From assembly GCA_041178545.1 (NCBI GenBank), contig JBEGVB010000133.1, positions 1-33,198 of the forward strand: a stretch of 33,198 bases of DNA, in the 5' to 3' direction. A program made the translations under genes and the position numbers. Positions 1 through 8,593 of the stretch are shown one piece after another. The notes under the pieces are model-generated. The model did not search any database. It was given only the letters and a program-made list of their open reading frames with translations, and was not told the DNA's origin. Numbering within the stretch: the first letter of the stretch is position 1; each line of letters begins with the position of its first letter. Source of the DNA: JBEATZ01 sp041178545 (GTDB lineage: Bacteria; Planctomycetota; UBA1135; UBA2386).

Positions 1-329
1 CAGAGGGCGGCGATGCGGGGCGACTGGCCGGCCGTGCCGCGCAGGTTGTTGAGCTGCGTGGTGGCCGAGGTCGAGTATCCCGTGCCCGTGCCGCCGACGG
101 CAGCCGTCGTGCCGTTGGTCAAGAAGGCAATGCCGTTCGTGCTGAACTGGACCGCGTCATAGGTGGCGGCGATACCGCCCATGGGGAAGGTGAAGCCGAG
201 CGGCTGCACGGCAAACAGGGTGTCGTCACCGGTGCCGATGAGCGTGCCCAAGTTGGTCTCGTAGCACTGCGCGGAGGCCGTTGCGGCGAGCAACGCGGCG
301 GCGCAGAAGGGAGCGAACAGCTTCTTCAT
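1..329 (-). CDS. Secreted beta-domain protein, 3' end outside window
   Basis: The first 109 codons of a gene that runs off the left edge. The start ATG (327-329) follows a good ribosome site, GAGGAA. Residues 1-20 form a classical signal peptide (MKK, an Ala/Leu-rich core, then ASA as likely cleavage site), so the product is exported. The mature part is rich in Gly, Thr and Asn. A segment at about residues 34-73 (GDDTLF, then GFTFPMGG, then FSTNG) lines up with residues 527-562 of the protease at 3998-6397 (GDDALS, then PFTFSYPGG, then ICSNG). The match continues to RIAAL here and RIAPLW there. The two therefore share a secreted beta-sandwich-like domain. No enzyme motif is visible in the part present; a surface or matrix protein is a guess. 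Confidence 0.8.
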   Translation of the reverse strand, partial: MKKLFAPFCAAALLAATASAQCYETNLGTLIGTGDDTLFAVQPLGFTFPMGGIAATYDAVQFSTNGIAFLTNGTTAAVGGTGTGYSTSATTQLNNLRGTAGQSPRIAAL

Positions 330-529
330 GGATTCCTCGGAGGTTGGTGGAACGAACGAATCCCCCGGGCCGGTGGCCGTGGGAGAGACGAGTGGGAAAG
401 CGTAGAAACAACTGCGGCAACCACCAGTCCCGAGGTGTCGCGGGTGTGCACCGCGACCGCCGGTGTCCGCGGCCATTGCCGCGCATCGTCGGACGCGCCG
501 TGGTCTGCGGATGCGTCGGACCGCAAGCC

Positions 530-1741
530 TCAGGGCATGCGTGCCACGTAGTCCTCGATCATCTTCAGGAAATCCTGTGCCAGCGTCGGGCCCTCCAGCG
601 TGGTCACGTGGACGCCGTCCACGAACACCGGTGAGCGCGGCGCCTCGCCGGTGCCCGGCAGGCTGATTCCGAGGTGCGCGGCCTTGCTCTCGCCCGGGCC
701 GTTGACCACGCAGCCCATCACCGCCACCTGCAGGGTCGCGGCTTGTGGCTTGGTGGCCTTCCACACCGGCATGCGTGCGTGCAGGAACTGCTCGACCTGG
801 CGGCTGAGTTCCTGGAAGTAGGTGGAGGTGGTGCGGCCGCAGCCCGGGCACGCGGTCACCTGCGGCAGGAACGGGCGGATGTCGAGTGCCTGCAGGATCT
901 GCTGGGCCACGCGCACCTCCTGCGTGCGCGAGCTGCCGGGCTCCGGTGTGAGCGACACGCGGATCGTGTCGCCGATGCCCTGCTGCAGCAGGATTGCGAG
1001 GCCAGCGGCAGAGCCGACGATGCCCTTCATGCCCATGCCCGCCTCGGTGAGGCCGAGGTGCAGGCAGTGGTCGGTGCGGTCCGCCAGCATGCGGTAGACC
1101 CGTGCCAGTTCCTGCACCTTGGAGATCTTGCAGCTGAGGATCACCTGGTCGCGGCGCAGGCCGAGCTCCTCGGCCGCTGCGGCGGAGCGCAGGGCGCTCT
1201 GGACCATGCACTCGAGGAACACCTGCTGCGCGGGCTCCGGTGCGGCGAGGCGTGCGTTGCGGTCCATGAGCTCGCCGAGCAGTTCCTGGTCGAGGGAGCC
1301 TGCGTTCACGCCGATGCGCACGGGCTTGTCGTGCTGCCGGGCCACCTCGACCATGGTGGCGAAGTTGCGGTCGTGGTTGGCGCCCTTGCCCACGTTGCCG
1401 GGGTTGATCCGGTACTTGTCGAGTGCCGCCGCGCACGCCTCGTACTTCTGCAGCAACACGTGGCCGTTGTAGTGGAAGTCGCCCACGAGCGGCACGTCGC
1501 AGCCGTCGTCCTCCAGGCGCTTGCGGATCTCGGGGACGGCAGCCGCCGCCTCCTGCGTGTTCACCGTGATGCGCACCACCTCGCTGCCCGCGCGCCACAG
1601 CTCGGCGACCTGCGCCGCGGTCGACGCGGCGTCGGCGGTGTCCGTGTTGGTCATGGACTGGACGACCACGGGGTGGCCGCCGCCCACGACCACGTTGCGG
1701 ATGTGCACGGGAACGGTCTTGCGACGCACGGGCTGGAACAT
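530..1741 (-). CDS. ispG: 4-hydroxy-3-methylbut-2-en-1-yl diphosphate synthase (IspG/GcpE)
   Basis: Catalyses the penultimate step of the methylerythritol phosphate route, reducing MEcPP to HMBPP with a [4Fe-4S] cluster in the cytoplasm. The 403-residue product has the N-terminal barrel opening (VVVQSMTNTDT near residue 30), RINPGN at 111-116, and the C-terminal iron-sulfur domain with Cys298 and Cys301 (CPGCGR) and Cys344 plus Glu351 (MGCVVNGPGE). These are the three cluster ligands and the conserved glutamate. Length matches the compact two-domain bacterial form without the plant-type insert. The start ATG has no Shine-Dalgarno but has TACCAT on its own strand 8 nt upstream. It is divergent from the MFS gene. 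No other isoprenoid gene lies in the window. Confidence 0.97.
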   Translation of the reverse strand: MFQPVRRKTVPVHIRNVVVGGGHPVVVQSMTNTDTADAASTAAQVAELWRAGSEVVRITVNTQEAAAAVPEIRKRLEDDGCDVPLVGDFHYNGHVLLQKYEACAAALDKYRINPGNVGKGANHDRNFATMVEVARQHDKPVRIGVNAGSLDQELLGELMDRNARLAAPEPAQQVFLECMVQSALRSAAAAEELGLRRDQVILSCKISKVQELARVYRMLADRTDHCLHLGLTEAGMGMKGIVGSAAGLAILLQQGIGDTIRVSLTPEPGSSRTQEVRVAQQILQALDIRPFLPQVTACPGCGRTTSTYFQELSRQVEQFLHARMPVWKATKPQAATLQVAVMGCVVNGPGESKAAHLGISLPGTGEAPRSPVFVDGVHVTTLEGPTLAQDFLKMIEDYVARMP

Positions 1742-1749
1742 CCCGCGGA

Positions 1750-1755
1750 ATGGTA
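1750..1755 (-). promoter_or_regulatory. Probable -10 box of ispG (TACCAT)
   Basis: TACCAT on the minus strand lies 8 nt from the ispG start codon, where a ribosome site would otherwise be expected. It fits TANNNT. No convincing -35 element lies 15-19 nt further up. If it is used, the mRNA is leaderless or nearly so. Confidence 0.4.
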
Positions 1756-1787
1756 GCGACGACGATGGCAGTGTTCCTGCGTCCGGC

Positions 1788-1793
1788 TAGCTT
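1788..1793 (+). promoter_or_regulatory. Probable -10 box of the MFS gene (TAGCTT)
   Basis: TAGCTT ends 9 nt before the ATG at 1803, which has no Shine-Dalgarno. It shares the 61-bp divergent spacer with the ispG box. No clear -35 element is seen. Confidence 0.4.
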
Positions 1794-1802
1794 TCGCCCT
1801 CC

Positions 1803-3029
1803 ATGGACGGCGGCGGACTCTGGTCACACGGGCGCGGCAGGGTGCTGCTCGTCTGCTGGCTTGGCTGGGTCTTCGACTTCTTCGACCTGATCCTGTTCGC
1901 GTTCGTCAAGCCTGCCGTGGGTGCCGACCTCGGGCTGGACCTGGTGGCACTGGGCTGGGTCGACGGTGCCACGTTGTTCGCCACCGCGCTGGGCGGGTTC
2001 GCCTTCGGACGGCTTGCCGACCGCCGCGGCAGGCGGTTCGCCCTGGGCGCGGCCATCGTCTGCTACTCGCTGGGTGCCGGGGCCACGGCCCTTGCCACGG
2101 ACTTCACCACCCTGCTGCTCGCCCGCGTGGTCACCGGTCTCGGCGTGGGCGGCGAGTGGGGGATCGGGCATGCACTCGTCGCCGAGCGGTTCCCCGAGCG
2201 GCTTCGCGACCGGGCCCACGGCATCCTGCAGGCAGGGAGCCCGGTGGCCATGGCACTCGCGGCGGTGGTCGGGTGCTTCGTCGCCCCCGAGGTCGGCTGG
2301 CGCGCGTGCTTCGCTGCTGCAGCCCTGCCGGCCCTGCTGGCGCTTGCGCTGCGGTGGGCGCTGCCGGACGCGCCGGCCCGGACGGAGGTGCAGCACGCCC
2401 CGTTGCCCGCCAGGGCCTTGTTCGCCCCGCAGTGGCGGCGTGCGAGCACGGTGCTGTTCGCGCTGCTGCTGCTGCACATGACCGGATTCTGGTGCGTGTA
2501 CGCGTGGCTGCCCAACGCGCTGCTGCGCGACGGTGGAGCCACGCTGGCGACGGTGGGGCTGGTGCAGGTGGCGCTCAACGCGGTCCACGTGGTGGCGGAC
2601 GTGGGGTTCGGCTTCCTCGCCGGCAGGTTCGGCCGGGTGCGCATGCTCGTGGTGTTCTGCCTGTCCTTCGCGCTCGGCCAGGCGCTGGTGGGCGCATCGC
2701 TTGCCGTGCTGTTGCAGCAACCCATGCTGTTGTTCGCTGCCGTCACGCTGATGGGGGTCGGCGCCGGCACCTGGTCATGCTTCGGGGCCCTGTTCGGTGT
2801 GCTCCACCCACCCGAGCTGCGCGCCACTGCGTCGTCCACCTTCTACAGCGCGGCGCGCGGGGCCCAGCTGTTCAGCCAGCCGCTGATGGCGTGGCTGTTC
2901 TCGGCGACCGGGTCGTTTGCACCCGCACTGTGGGTGGGTGCCGGGTGTTCCCTGCTCTCGGCGTTTGTGGCGCTCGCGTTGCCGCGCGGCGCGGGCGCTC
3001 AGTCCGTGAGCCGGGCCGCGTCGCAGTAG
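1803..3029 (+). CDS. MFS transporter, sugar-acid/organic-acid type
   Basis: A 408-residue inner-membrane permease with about twelve hydrophobic segments. The first segment carries FDFFD (residues 24-28). The cytoplasmic loop between helices 2 and 3 has the MFS motif A form GRLADRRGRR (69-78). A GLGVGGEWG stretch (112-120) is typical of the aromatic-acid, sialate and lactate symporter branches of the superfamily. These features place it in the MFS; the substrate cannot be read from sequence. It stands alone on its strand, divergent from ispG, and its last 31 bases overlap the end of the convergent fdhD gene. Other starts are possible, but the ATG at 1803 lies just before the first helix and behind a TAGCTT box. 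Confidence 0.9.
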   Translation: MDGGGLWSHGRGRVLLVCWLGWVFDFFDLILFAFVKPAVGADLGLDLVALGWVDGATLFATALGGFAFGRLADRRGRRFALGAAIVCYSLGAGATALATDFTTLLLARVVTGLGVGGEWGIGHALVAERFPERLRDRAHGILQAGSPVAMALAAVVGCFVAPEVGWRACFAAAALPALLALALRWALPDAPARTEVQHAPLPARALFAPQWRRASTVLFALLLLHMTGFWCVYAWLPNALLRDGGATLATVGLVQVALNAVHVVADVGFGFLAGRFGRVRMLVVFCLSFALGQALVGASLAVLLQQPMLLFAAVTLMGVGAGTWSCFGALFGVLHPPELRATASSTFYSAARGAQLFSQPLMAWLFSATGSFAPALWVGAGCSLLSAFVALALPRGAGAQSVSRAASQ

Positions 3030-3811
3030 ACCTGCAACCGGTTGCCGCGCACGAACCCGAGCAGGGTGGCGCCCGCTGCGTGGCAGAGGTCGAAGGCGAG
3101 TGCCGAGGGTGCGCTCACCGAGGCGATCACGCCGATGCGCGCTCGCAGGCACTTCACCACCAGGTCGTAGCCGGTGCGGCCCGAGAGCAGCACCACGGCA
3201 CGCGTCAGGTCGGTCCCGGTGCGCAGCGCGGCACCGATCGCCTTGTCGAGGGCGTTGTGGCGCCCAACGTCCTCGCCGAACCCGTGCACCGTCCCGTCGG
3301 GCGAGGCGACCAGCGCCCCGTGGCAGGCGCCGGTGGCTGCAAACAGTTCCTGGCGCTCCTGCAGGAGTGCCGCCATGGCGTGGACCTGGGCCCGGGAGAC
3401 GCGAGGCGTGCCCGGCAGCAGCGGCACCATGTCCTCGAGCAACTGCTGCGGGTCGCTCACGCCACACACGCCGCACGAGGTCCGGATCTCGTGGGTGCGG
3501 GCGAGGCGCCCGCGCACGGCGGCGTCCGGCGGCTTGACGAGGCGGACCCGCAGCTCGTCCGCCTGCAGGCGAGCCGGGTCGCCGGGCACGAACTCGGTGC
3601 CAGCCACTCCTCCAGGACCCTGCACGATGCCCTCGCCAACGAGGAAGCCGAGGGCGAGGTCCTCGTCCTGGCCGGGGGTGCGCATCGTCAACAACTGGCT
3701 GTCGTGGATGCGCAGCAGCAGGGGTTCCTCCCGCACCAGTTGGTCTGCCGTGCCGCACGGGCGGATGCGGACGGCAGCGCCGGGGTTGGGGCTCGGACGA
3801 GGGGCGGTCAC
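2999..3811 (-). CDS. fdhD: Formate dehydrogenase accessory sulfurtransferase FdhD
   Basis: FdhD moves sulfur from a cysteine desulfurase to the molybdenum bis-MGD cofactor of formate dehydrogenases, which is needed for their activity. The 270-residue protein has CGVCG at 113-117 with both sulfur-relay cysteines (113 and 116). It also has the family block EDVGRHNALDKAIG, then SGRTGYDLVVKC and a C-terminal GFVRG segment, all in the usual order. The start is GTG (3809-3811), because ATG choices upstream are out of frame. A TAGGAT box lies 6 nt upstream. No formate dehydrogenase or cofactor gene lies within the window, so its client enzyme must be encoded elsewhere. The 3' end overlaps the MFS gene by 31 bp. 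Confidence 0.96.
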   Translation of the reverse strand: MTAPRPSPNPGAAVRIRPCGTADQLVREEPLLLRIHDSQLLTMRTPGQDEDLALGFLVGEGIVQGPGGVAGTEFVPGDPARLQADELRVRLVKPPDAAVRGRLARTHEIRTSCGVCGVSDPQQLLEDMVPLLPGTPRVSRAQVHAMAALLQERQELFAATGACHGALVASPDGTVHGFGEDVGRHNALDKAIGAALRTGTDLTRAVVLLSGRTGYDLVVKCLRARIGVIASVSAPSALAFDLCHAAGATLLGFVRGNRLQVYCDAARLTD

Positions 3812-3817
3812 CCACGC

Positions 3818-3823
3818 ATCCTA
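3818..3823 (-). promoter_or_regulatory. Probable -10 box of fdhD (TAGGAT)
   Basis: TAGGAT on the minus strand ends 6 nt before the GTG start of fdhD. There is no Shine-Dalgarno and no clear -35. It lies in the 186-bp divergent spacer shared with the protease gene. On the plus strand a weaker TAGAGT (3912-3917) could serve the protease. Confidence 0.4.
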
Positions 3824-3997
3824 GGCCAGACCGCGACCGCGGCCACGGATCCTTCCATCCCAAGGGTGCGTCGATACGAGACCGTGACCCGCGTCCAGCC
3901 CGGTCCGGGGGTAGAGTCCAGCTGGAGGGCCCGCTGGATTTCCACGGGTCGCGCGGTCCGATTCGGCGGGAGCCGTTCCCCAGCAAGGGAACCAAGC

Positions 3998-6397
3998 ATG
4001 CAAACCCATCCTCACCTCCGTTCTTCCCTCTCCTCCCTCCTCGCGCTCTGCGCACTCGCACTGCCCCTGCAGGCCCAGGGAGCCGACCCGGTCGGCAGGA
4101 CCCACCCCAACGCGTCCAGGCTCACGGACGTGGCCGTCCACGAACTGCCGGCCCTCGACCGGCCGGCCCTCGCAGCGGACGACGAGGCCCGCCGGCTGGC
4201 GCTGATGCCGCCGCGCTACGCGGTCCCGCACGCGGTGCAGCTCACGCCTGCGACCCACGGCACGTGGGACGTGCTCGACGCGGTCTGGGCGCTGTGGCGG
4301 CTCCGCATCCGCTGTCCAGGTGCGAGCCACGTGAACCTCGGGTTCGGCCGCTTCCAGGTGCCGCAGGCGGCCAGCGTGCGCATCCACAGCCTCGACTACT
4401 CGAGCCTGGTCCGGCCCTTCGACGCGTCGGATCGCGCGCCCAACGGCGAGCTGTGGACGCCGATCGTCCGCGGCGAGGAACTCGTGGTGGAGTACTACGT
4501 GCCCGCCAACCTGCGCAACCAGCAGGCGCTCGCCATCACCCAGGTCGGCTCGGGCTACCGATTCTTCGGCGCCGGCCGCACCGCCACGGAGCCAGCCGAC
4601 CCGCTGGACGGATCCGGCGCCTGCAACATCGATGTGGTCTGCCCGCAGGGCGACCCATGGCGCACCCAGATCTCGGGCGTGGCAGCACTGTCCTCGGCAG
4701 GCTCGATCTTCTGCACCGGCGCCATGGTCAACAACACGGCGCAGGACGGCCGCAACTTCTTCCTGACTGCCTACCACTGCGGGGTGCGGTCCACCAACTC
4801 CGCCTCGCTGGTGGTGTACTGGAACTACCAGAACACGGCCTGTGGCGGCGTCGACAACGGCCCGCTCACCATGTTCAACACCGGCTCGACGGTGCGTGCG
4901 GAGTACTCGCCCTCGGACTTCACGCTCCTCGAGCTCAACACGACCCCCAACCCGGCATGGGGCGTGAGCCACCTCGGCTGGAGCCGCAGCACCGCCAACG
5001 CGACCTCGGCCGTGGCCATCCACCATCCCTCGGGCGATCCCAAGAAGATCAGCTTCGAGAACGATGCCACCACGACCACTTCCTACGGCGGCACCGCCTC
5101 GCCCGGTGACGGCTCCCATGTGCGCGTGGTGGACTGGGACGCAGGCACCACCGAGCCCGGCTCGTCGGGTTCGCCGCTGTTCGACCAGAACAAGCGCGTG
5201 ATCGGGCAGTTGCACGGCGGCTCGGCAGCCTGCGGCAACAACCTGTCGGACTACTACGGCAGGATCTCGACCTCGTGGACCGGCGGCGGGACCAACGCGA
5301 CGCGATTGTCCAACTGGCTGGACCCGCTCAACAGCGGCGCGACCACGCTGGACGCGCGCGGTTCCACCGCGGCCTCGGCCAGCGCCTACGGCATCGGCTG
5401 CTACACGAGGTACGCGTCGTACTTCGAGTCCTTCCCCGGCACCGGCTTCGACCTCGGGGGCACTGCCACGGTCACCAATGCACTGGTGATGACCCGCTCG
5501 GGCAGCGGCTACCAGGTGACGCGCAACACGGCAGCCGCGTGGCGTGCGCCCACCGCTGCCAACCTCGCGCTCGGCGACGACGCGCTCTCCGCAGCCCTCA
5601 CCCTGCCGTTCACCTTCTCGTACCCCGGTGGCAGCACCACGCAGGTCCGGATCTGCTCCAACGGCTACGTGTGGCTCAACGGCACCTCCACCGTGGCGGA
5701 CTTCACGCCGACCGTTGGAGAACTCGTCGGCGACGCGGCCCGCATCGCACCGTTGTGGATGGACCTGAACCCGGCAGCCGGCGGCACGGTGCACTTCGAC
5801 GTCGATGCGGCCAACGGCGTCGTCTACTGCACCTGGCTGGGCGTGGTCGCCTACGGCACGACCAACGCGCAGAACGTGCAAGTCGCCCTCCGCAGCAACG
5901 GTGGCGTGGAGATGCGCTGGCGCGCGTGCAACCCGACGGCAGAAGCCCTCGTCGGCTGGTCGCCGGGCAGCGGTGCGGCACTGCCCTCCGCCCGCGACCT
6001 CACGGCAAGCGTCCCGTTCGCGACCGCCACGGACAGCCTCGGGCTCGGCCTGCGCGCCCTGAACCGGCCGGTGCTCGGCACCACCTTCCAGATGGCGGTC
6101 GAGAACATCCCCGCGGGCAGCAGCTTCGGCGTGGTGTTCCTGGGCTTCACCAAGCCGACTCCCGCCGTGGACCTCACCGGCATCGGGATGCCCGGCTGCT
6201 TCCGCTACTGCTCGCAGGAGTCACAGGCCGGGCAGCTCGTGAGCGGCACGTCCTTCACCTACAGCCTCGCCCTGCCCAACAACACGGCGTTCCGCGGGCT
6301 CGTGCTGTACTCGCAGGCAGCGACGCTGACGCCGGGACTCAATGCCCTCGGCGCGCTGTCCTCCAACGGCATGGAGTTGCTGGTCAACTCCAACTGA
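3998..6397 (+). CDS. Secreted trypsin-fold serine protease with C-terminal beta domains
   Basis: A 799-residue exported protein. Residues 1-28 are a signal peptide with a likely Ala-Gln-Ala type cleavage region. The protease domain (about 210-445) carries the catalytic triad of chymotrypsin-like enzymes of the lysyl endopeptidase group: His260 in LTAYHC, Asp307 in SDFTLLEL and Ser390 in GSSGSPLF. A conserved Cys pattern (C209, C215, C239, C261, C282, C412) suggests disulfides. Residues 465-700 form a Gly/Thr-rich domain shared with the left-edge secreted protein. Residues 725-799 look like a small C-terminal module of the kind repeated in planctomycete exoproteins. The start ATG has AAGGGA 10 nt upstream. 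The frame is open far upstream, but that part has no signal peptide and overlaps fdhD. Cleavage specificity is inferred only from the family. Confidence 0.9.
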   Translation: MQTHPHLRSSLSSLLALCALALPLQAQGADPVGRTHPNASRLTDVAVHELPALDRPALAADDEARRLALMPPRYAVPHAVQLTPATHGTWDVLDAVWALWRLRIRCPGASHVNLGFGRFQVPQAASVRIHSLDYSSLVRPFDASDRAPNGELWTPIVRGEELVVEYYVPANLRNQQALAITQVGSGYRFFGAGRTATEPADPLDGSGACNIDVVCPQGDPWRTQISGVAALSSAGSIFCTGAMVNNTAQDGRNFFLTAYHCGVRSTNSASLVVYWNYQNTACGGVDNGPLTMFNTGSTVRAEYSPSDFTLLELNTTPNPAWGVSHLGWSRSTANATSAVAIHHPSGDPKKISFENDATTTTSYGGTASPGDGSHVRVVDWDAGTTEPGSSGSPLFDQNKRVIGQLHGGSAACGNNLSDYYGRISTSWTGGGTNATRLSNWLDPLNSGATTLDARGSTAASASAYGIGCYTRYASYFESFPGTGFDLGGTATVTNALVMTRSGSGYQVTRNTAAAWRAPTAANLALGDDALSAALTLPFTFSYPGGSTTQVRICSNGYVWLNGTSTVADFTPTVGELVGDAARIAPLWMDLNPAAGGTVHFDVDAANGVVYCTWLGVVAYGTTNAQNVQVALRSNGGVEMRWRACNPTAEALVGWSPGSGAALPSARDLTASVPFATATDSLGLGLRALNRPVLGTTFQMAVENIPAGSSFGVVFLGFTKPTPAVDLTGIGMPGCFRYCSQESQAGQLVSGTSFTYSLALPNNTAFRGLVLYSQAATLTPGLNALGALSSNGMELLVNSN

Positions 6398-6416
6398 GTC
6401 GCGCCGGGCTCCCCGG

Positions 6417-6442
6417 TTCCCAGGCACGGCTCCGTGCGGGAA
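6417..6442 (+). terminator. Stem-loop after the protease gene
   Basis: TTCCC, two unpaired bases, then GCACGG, a 2-nt turn, CCGTGC and GGGAA form an imperfect 11-bp stem 20 bases after the stop. No T-run follows, so intrinsic termination is uncertain. Confidence 0.4.
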
Positions 6443-6460
6443 TCGGGGAACTCCGCCCGG

Positions 6461-6466
6461 TAGCAT
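6461..6466 (+). promoter_or_regulatory. Probable -10 box of the nucleoside permease (TAGCAT)
   Basis: TAGCAT ends 8 nt before the ATG at 6475. No Shine-Dalgarno is present. The same hexamer is found upstream of the MlaE gene and in the HU promoter. Confidence 0.4.
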
Positions 6467-6474
6467 CGGGTGCC

Positions 6475-7707
6475 ATGCTGCGCCTCGTCTCGCTGCTGGG
6501 TGTGTTCGCGATCGTCGCCCTCTGCTGGCTGCTCTCCAGCAACCGCAGGGCGATCTCCTGGCGGCAGGTGGCCGTGGGCCTCGTGTTGCAGGCCGTGCTC
6601 GGCTTCGTGTTTCTCTACTGGGACGCGGGCAATGCCGCGCTGCGCGGTTTCGGCGACGGGGTGAAGCAGTTCCTCGACGTGTCGAGGGCCGGCGGCGAGT
6701 TCGTGTTCAACGTGCTCAGCGGCTACGGGTCGGTCGATGCGGCGTTCCCCGGCGACAACAACGGCTTCATCTTCGCCACGCAGGTGCTGCCGACCCTGAT
6801 CTTCTTCAGCAGCTTCATGGCCGTGCTCTACCACCTGGGCGTCATGCAGCAGGTGGTGCGCGCCATGGCGTGGGTGATGATGCGCGTCATGCGCACCTCG
6901 GGCGCCGAGTCGCTGTCGGCCTGCGCCAACGTGTTCCTCGGCCAGACCGAGGCGCCGCTCATGGTGCGGCCGTTCCTGCCGCGCGCCACCACCAGCGAGC
7001 TGCACGCGATCATGACAGGCGGGTTCGCAACCATCGCCGGCAGCGTGTTCGCGCTCTACGTGAGCTACGGGATCGAGCCGGGCTTCCTGATGGTGGCAAG
7101 CGTGATGGCAGTGCCGGCAGGGCTGGTGTGCACCAAGATCATGTACCCGGAGACCGAGACCCCGGAGACCCTCGGCAAGGTCGTCAAGGTCGAGACCGAG
7201 CAGCACGCCAACATCGTCGAGGCGGCGGCCTCCGGGGCCGGGGACGGGCTCAAGCTGGCCCTCAACGTTGCCGCCATGCTCATCGCGTTCCTCGGCATCG
7301 TGGCCGTCGCCAACTGGGCGCTGGGCGCCGTCAGTCCGGACCTCACCATCCAGTCGGTGCTGAGCTGGCTGTTCTACCCGCTGGCCGCCGTGATGGGCGT
7401 GCCTGCCGCGGACGTGCCCGAGCTGGCGCGGTTGCTCGGCACCAAGCTCGTGCTCACCGAACTGGTGGCCTACGGCGACCTGGTCAAGATGAAGGCCGAA
7501 CTCGACCCGCGCACCGTGATGATCGCCAGCTTCGCGCTGTGCGGCTTCGCCAACATCGGTTCGGTGGCCGTGCAGATCGGTGGCCTCGGCGCGATGGCGC
7601 CGGACCGCAGGGGCGACATCGCGCGCCTCGGTTTCCGCACCATGTTTGCGGGAGCCCTTGCCACCTGCATGACCGCAAGCGTGGCGGGTGTGATCGCCGC
7701 AGCGTGA
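6475..7707 (+). CDS. Concentrative nucleoside transporter (NupC/CNT family)
   Basis: A 410-residue inner-membrane symporter expected to bring nucleosides in with protons or sodium. The hallmark GQTEAPL lies at residues 156-162, where the glutamine and glutamate contact nucleobase and ribose in characterised CNTs. The second substrate motif is TELVAY (328-333), a variant of the usual NEFVAY. The C-terminal NIGSVAVQIGG stretch also matches the family. The length is normal for bacterial NupC. The gene downstream, 49 bp away, is a purine nucleoside phosphorylase, so imported purine nucleosides would be split at once to base and ribose-1-phosphate. Ion coupling and exact substrate range cannot be read here. 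Confidence 0.95.
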   Translation: MLRLVSLLGVFAIVALCWLLSSNRRAISWRQVAVGLVLQAVLGFVFLYWDAGNAALRGFGDGVKQFLDVSRAGGEFVFNVLSGYGSVDAAFPGDNNGFIFATQVLPTLIFFSSFMAVLYHLGVMQQVVRAMAWVMMRVMRTSGAESLSACANVFLGQTEAPLMVRPFLPRATTSELHAIMTGGFATIAGSVFALYVSYGIEPGFLMVASVMAVPAGLVCTKIMYPETETPETLGKVVKVETEQHANIVEAAASGAGDGLKLALNVAAMLIAFLGIVAVANWALGAVSPDLTIQSVLSWLFYPLAAVMGVPAADVPELARLLGTKLVLTELVAYGDLVKMKAELDPRTVMIASFALCGFANIGSVAVQIGGLGAMAPDRRGDIARLGFRTMFAGALATCMTASVAGVIAAA

Positions 7708-7742
7708 CCAAAGTCTGCTTCGCGCGTCGGTTGCGCGGCAGG

Positions 7743-7748
7743 TAACCT
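7743..7748 (+). promoter_or_regulatory. Possible -10 box before punA (TAACCT)
   Basis: TAACCT ends 8 nt before the ATG at 7757. It would allow the phosphorylase to be transcribed separately from the permease. No good -35 is present. Confidence 0.3.
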
Positions 7749-7756
7749 CCTGCCCG

Positions 7757-8593
7757 ATGTCTGCTCCTGCTGCCGAACTCCCGCTCGTCCAGACCGCTGC
7801 TGCGCACCTCGCCGCGCTGTTCGGCGCAGAGGCCTTTGCCAGGGCGCGCACTGCGCTGGTGCTGGGCAGCGGGCTCAAGAACCTCGGTTCGCAGCTCGCG
7901 GACCGTCGCGAGGTGCCGTTTGGCTCGGTCCCCGGCTGGCCCGTGCCGAGGGTGGAGGGGCACGGCGGCAGCCTGGTGGTCGGAATGGCACGTGGCGCAC
8001 CGGTCGTGTGCCTGACCGGTCGCGTGCACATGTACGAGGGCTGGACCGCGCGCGAGGCGGTGCGGGCGGTGCGGACGCTGCGCATGCTGGGCGTGCCGCG
8101 CTTCCTGCTCACCAACGCTGCCGGCGGGATCGGCGACGACCTGATGGCAGGCGACCTGATGGTCATCTCCGACCACCTCAACCTGACCGGGACCACGCCC
8201 CTGCTCGGACCTGTCGAGGCGGGATTCGGGCCGCGCTTCCCGGACCAGAGTTCGGTCTGGGACCCGACCCTGCGCAAGCTGCTGCGTTCGATCCGCCCGG
8301 ACCTGCACGAAGGCGTCTACGCGGGCCTGCTCGGCCCCAGCTACGAGACGCCCGCAGAGGTGCGCATGCTCCGTGGCCTCGGTGCCTCCGCCGTGGGGAT
8401 GAGCACGGTGGTGGAGGCGATTGCCCTCAACGCGATGGGGGCGAAGCTCGCCGGCCTGTCGCTCGTGAGCAACCTGGCGGCCGGGATTGCCGATACACCC
8501 CTCAACCACGAGGAGGTGGTGGCCGCGGGCGTGCAGGCCGAGGGCCAGTTCACCGAACTCGTGCTGGAGTACTGCAGCCGGCTGCCCGCATGA
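7757..8593 (+). CDS. punA: Purine-nucleoside phosphorylase (trimeric PNP type)
   Basis: Cleaves purine nucleosides, mainly inosine and guanosine in this class, with phosphate to give the free base and ribose-1-phosphate. The 278-residue product shows the phosphate-binding LVLGSGL near residue 38, GRVHMYEG at 88-95 with the catalytic-site histidine, TNAAGG at 119-124, and the signature SYETPAEVRMLR (195-206) with the base-contacting Glu. VGMSTVVE (213-220) and SNLAAG (238-243) follow. Serine-Asn at 238-239 in the last motif is the common bacterial form. The gene sits directly after a nucleoside permease and its stop overlaps the start of the next gene (ATGA), so translation of the two is probably coupled. 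Confidence 0.97.
   Translation: MSAPAAELPLVQTAAAHLAALFGAEAFARARTALVLGSGLKNLGSQLADRREVPFGSVPGWPVPRVEGHGGSLVVGMARGAPVVCLTGRVHMYEGWTAREAVRAVRTLRMLGVPRFLLTNAAGGIGDDLMAGDLMVISDHLNLTGTTPLLGPVEAGFGPRFPDQSSVWDPTLRKLLRSIRPDLHEGVYAGLLGPSYETPAEVRMLRGLGASAVGMSTVVEAIALNAMGAKLAGLSLVSNLAAGIADTPLNHEEVVAAGVQAEGQFTELVLEYCSRLPA

Noticed and set aside
3912..3917. TAGAGT as a protease promoter
   Set aside because: It fits TANNNT but lies 80 nt from the start, with no -35; the gene has a ribosome site, so the box is too weak to list as a feature.
2156..3997. Upstream extension of the protease frame
   Set aside because: The frame is open by GC bias, but it runs over the MFS and fdhD genes, is rich in Arg/Gly/Ala, and would bury the signal peptide at residue 615.
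3821..5881. A 686-codon open frame on the minus strand
   Set aside because: Antisense to the secreted protease, whose triad and signal peptide are intact. The composition is that of a mirror frame.
6259..8277. A 672-codon minus-strand frame over the nucleoside genes
   Set aside because: Antisense to the CNT permease and phosphorylase, both with full motif sets; the peptide is low-complexity His/Glu/Arg.
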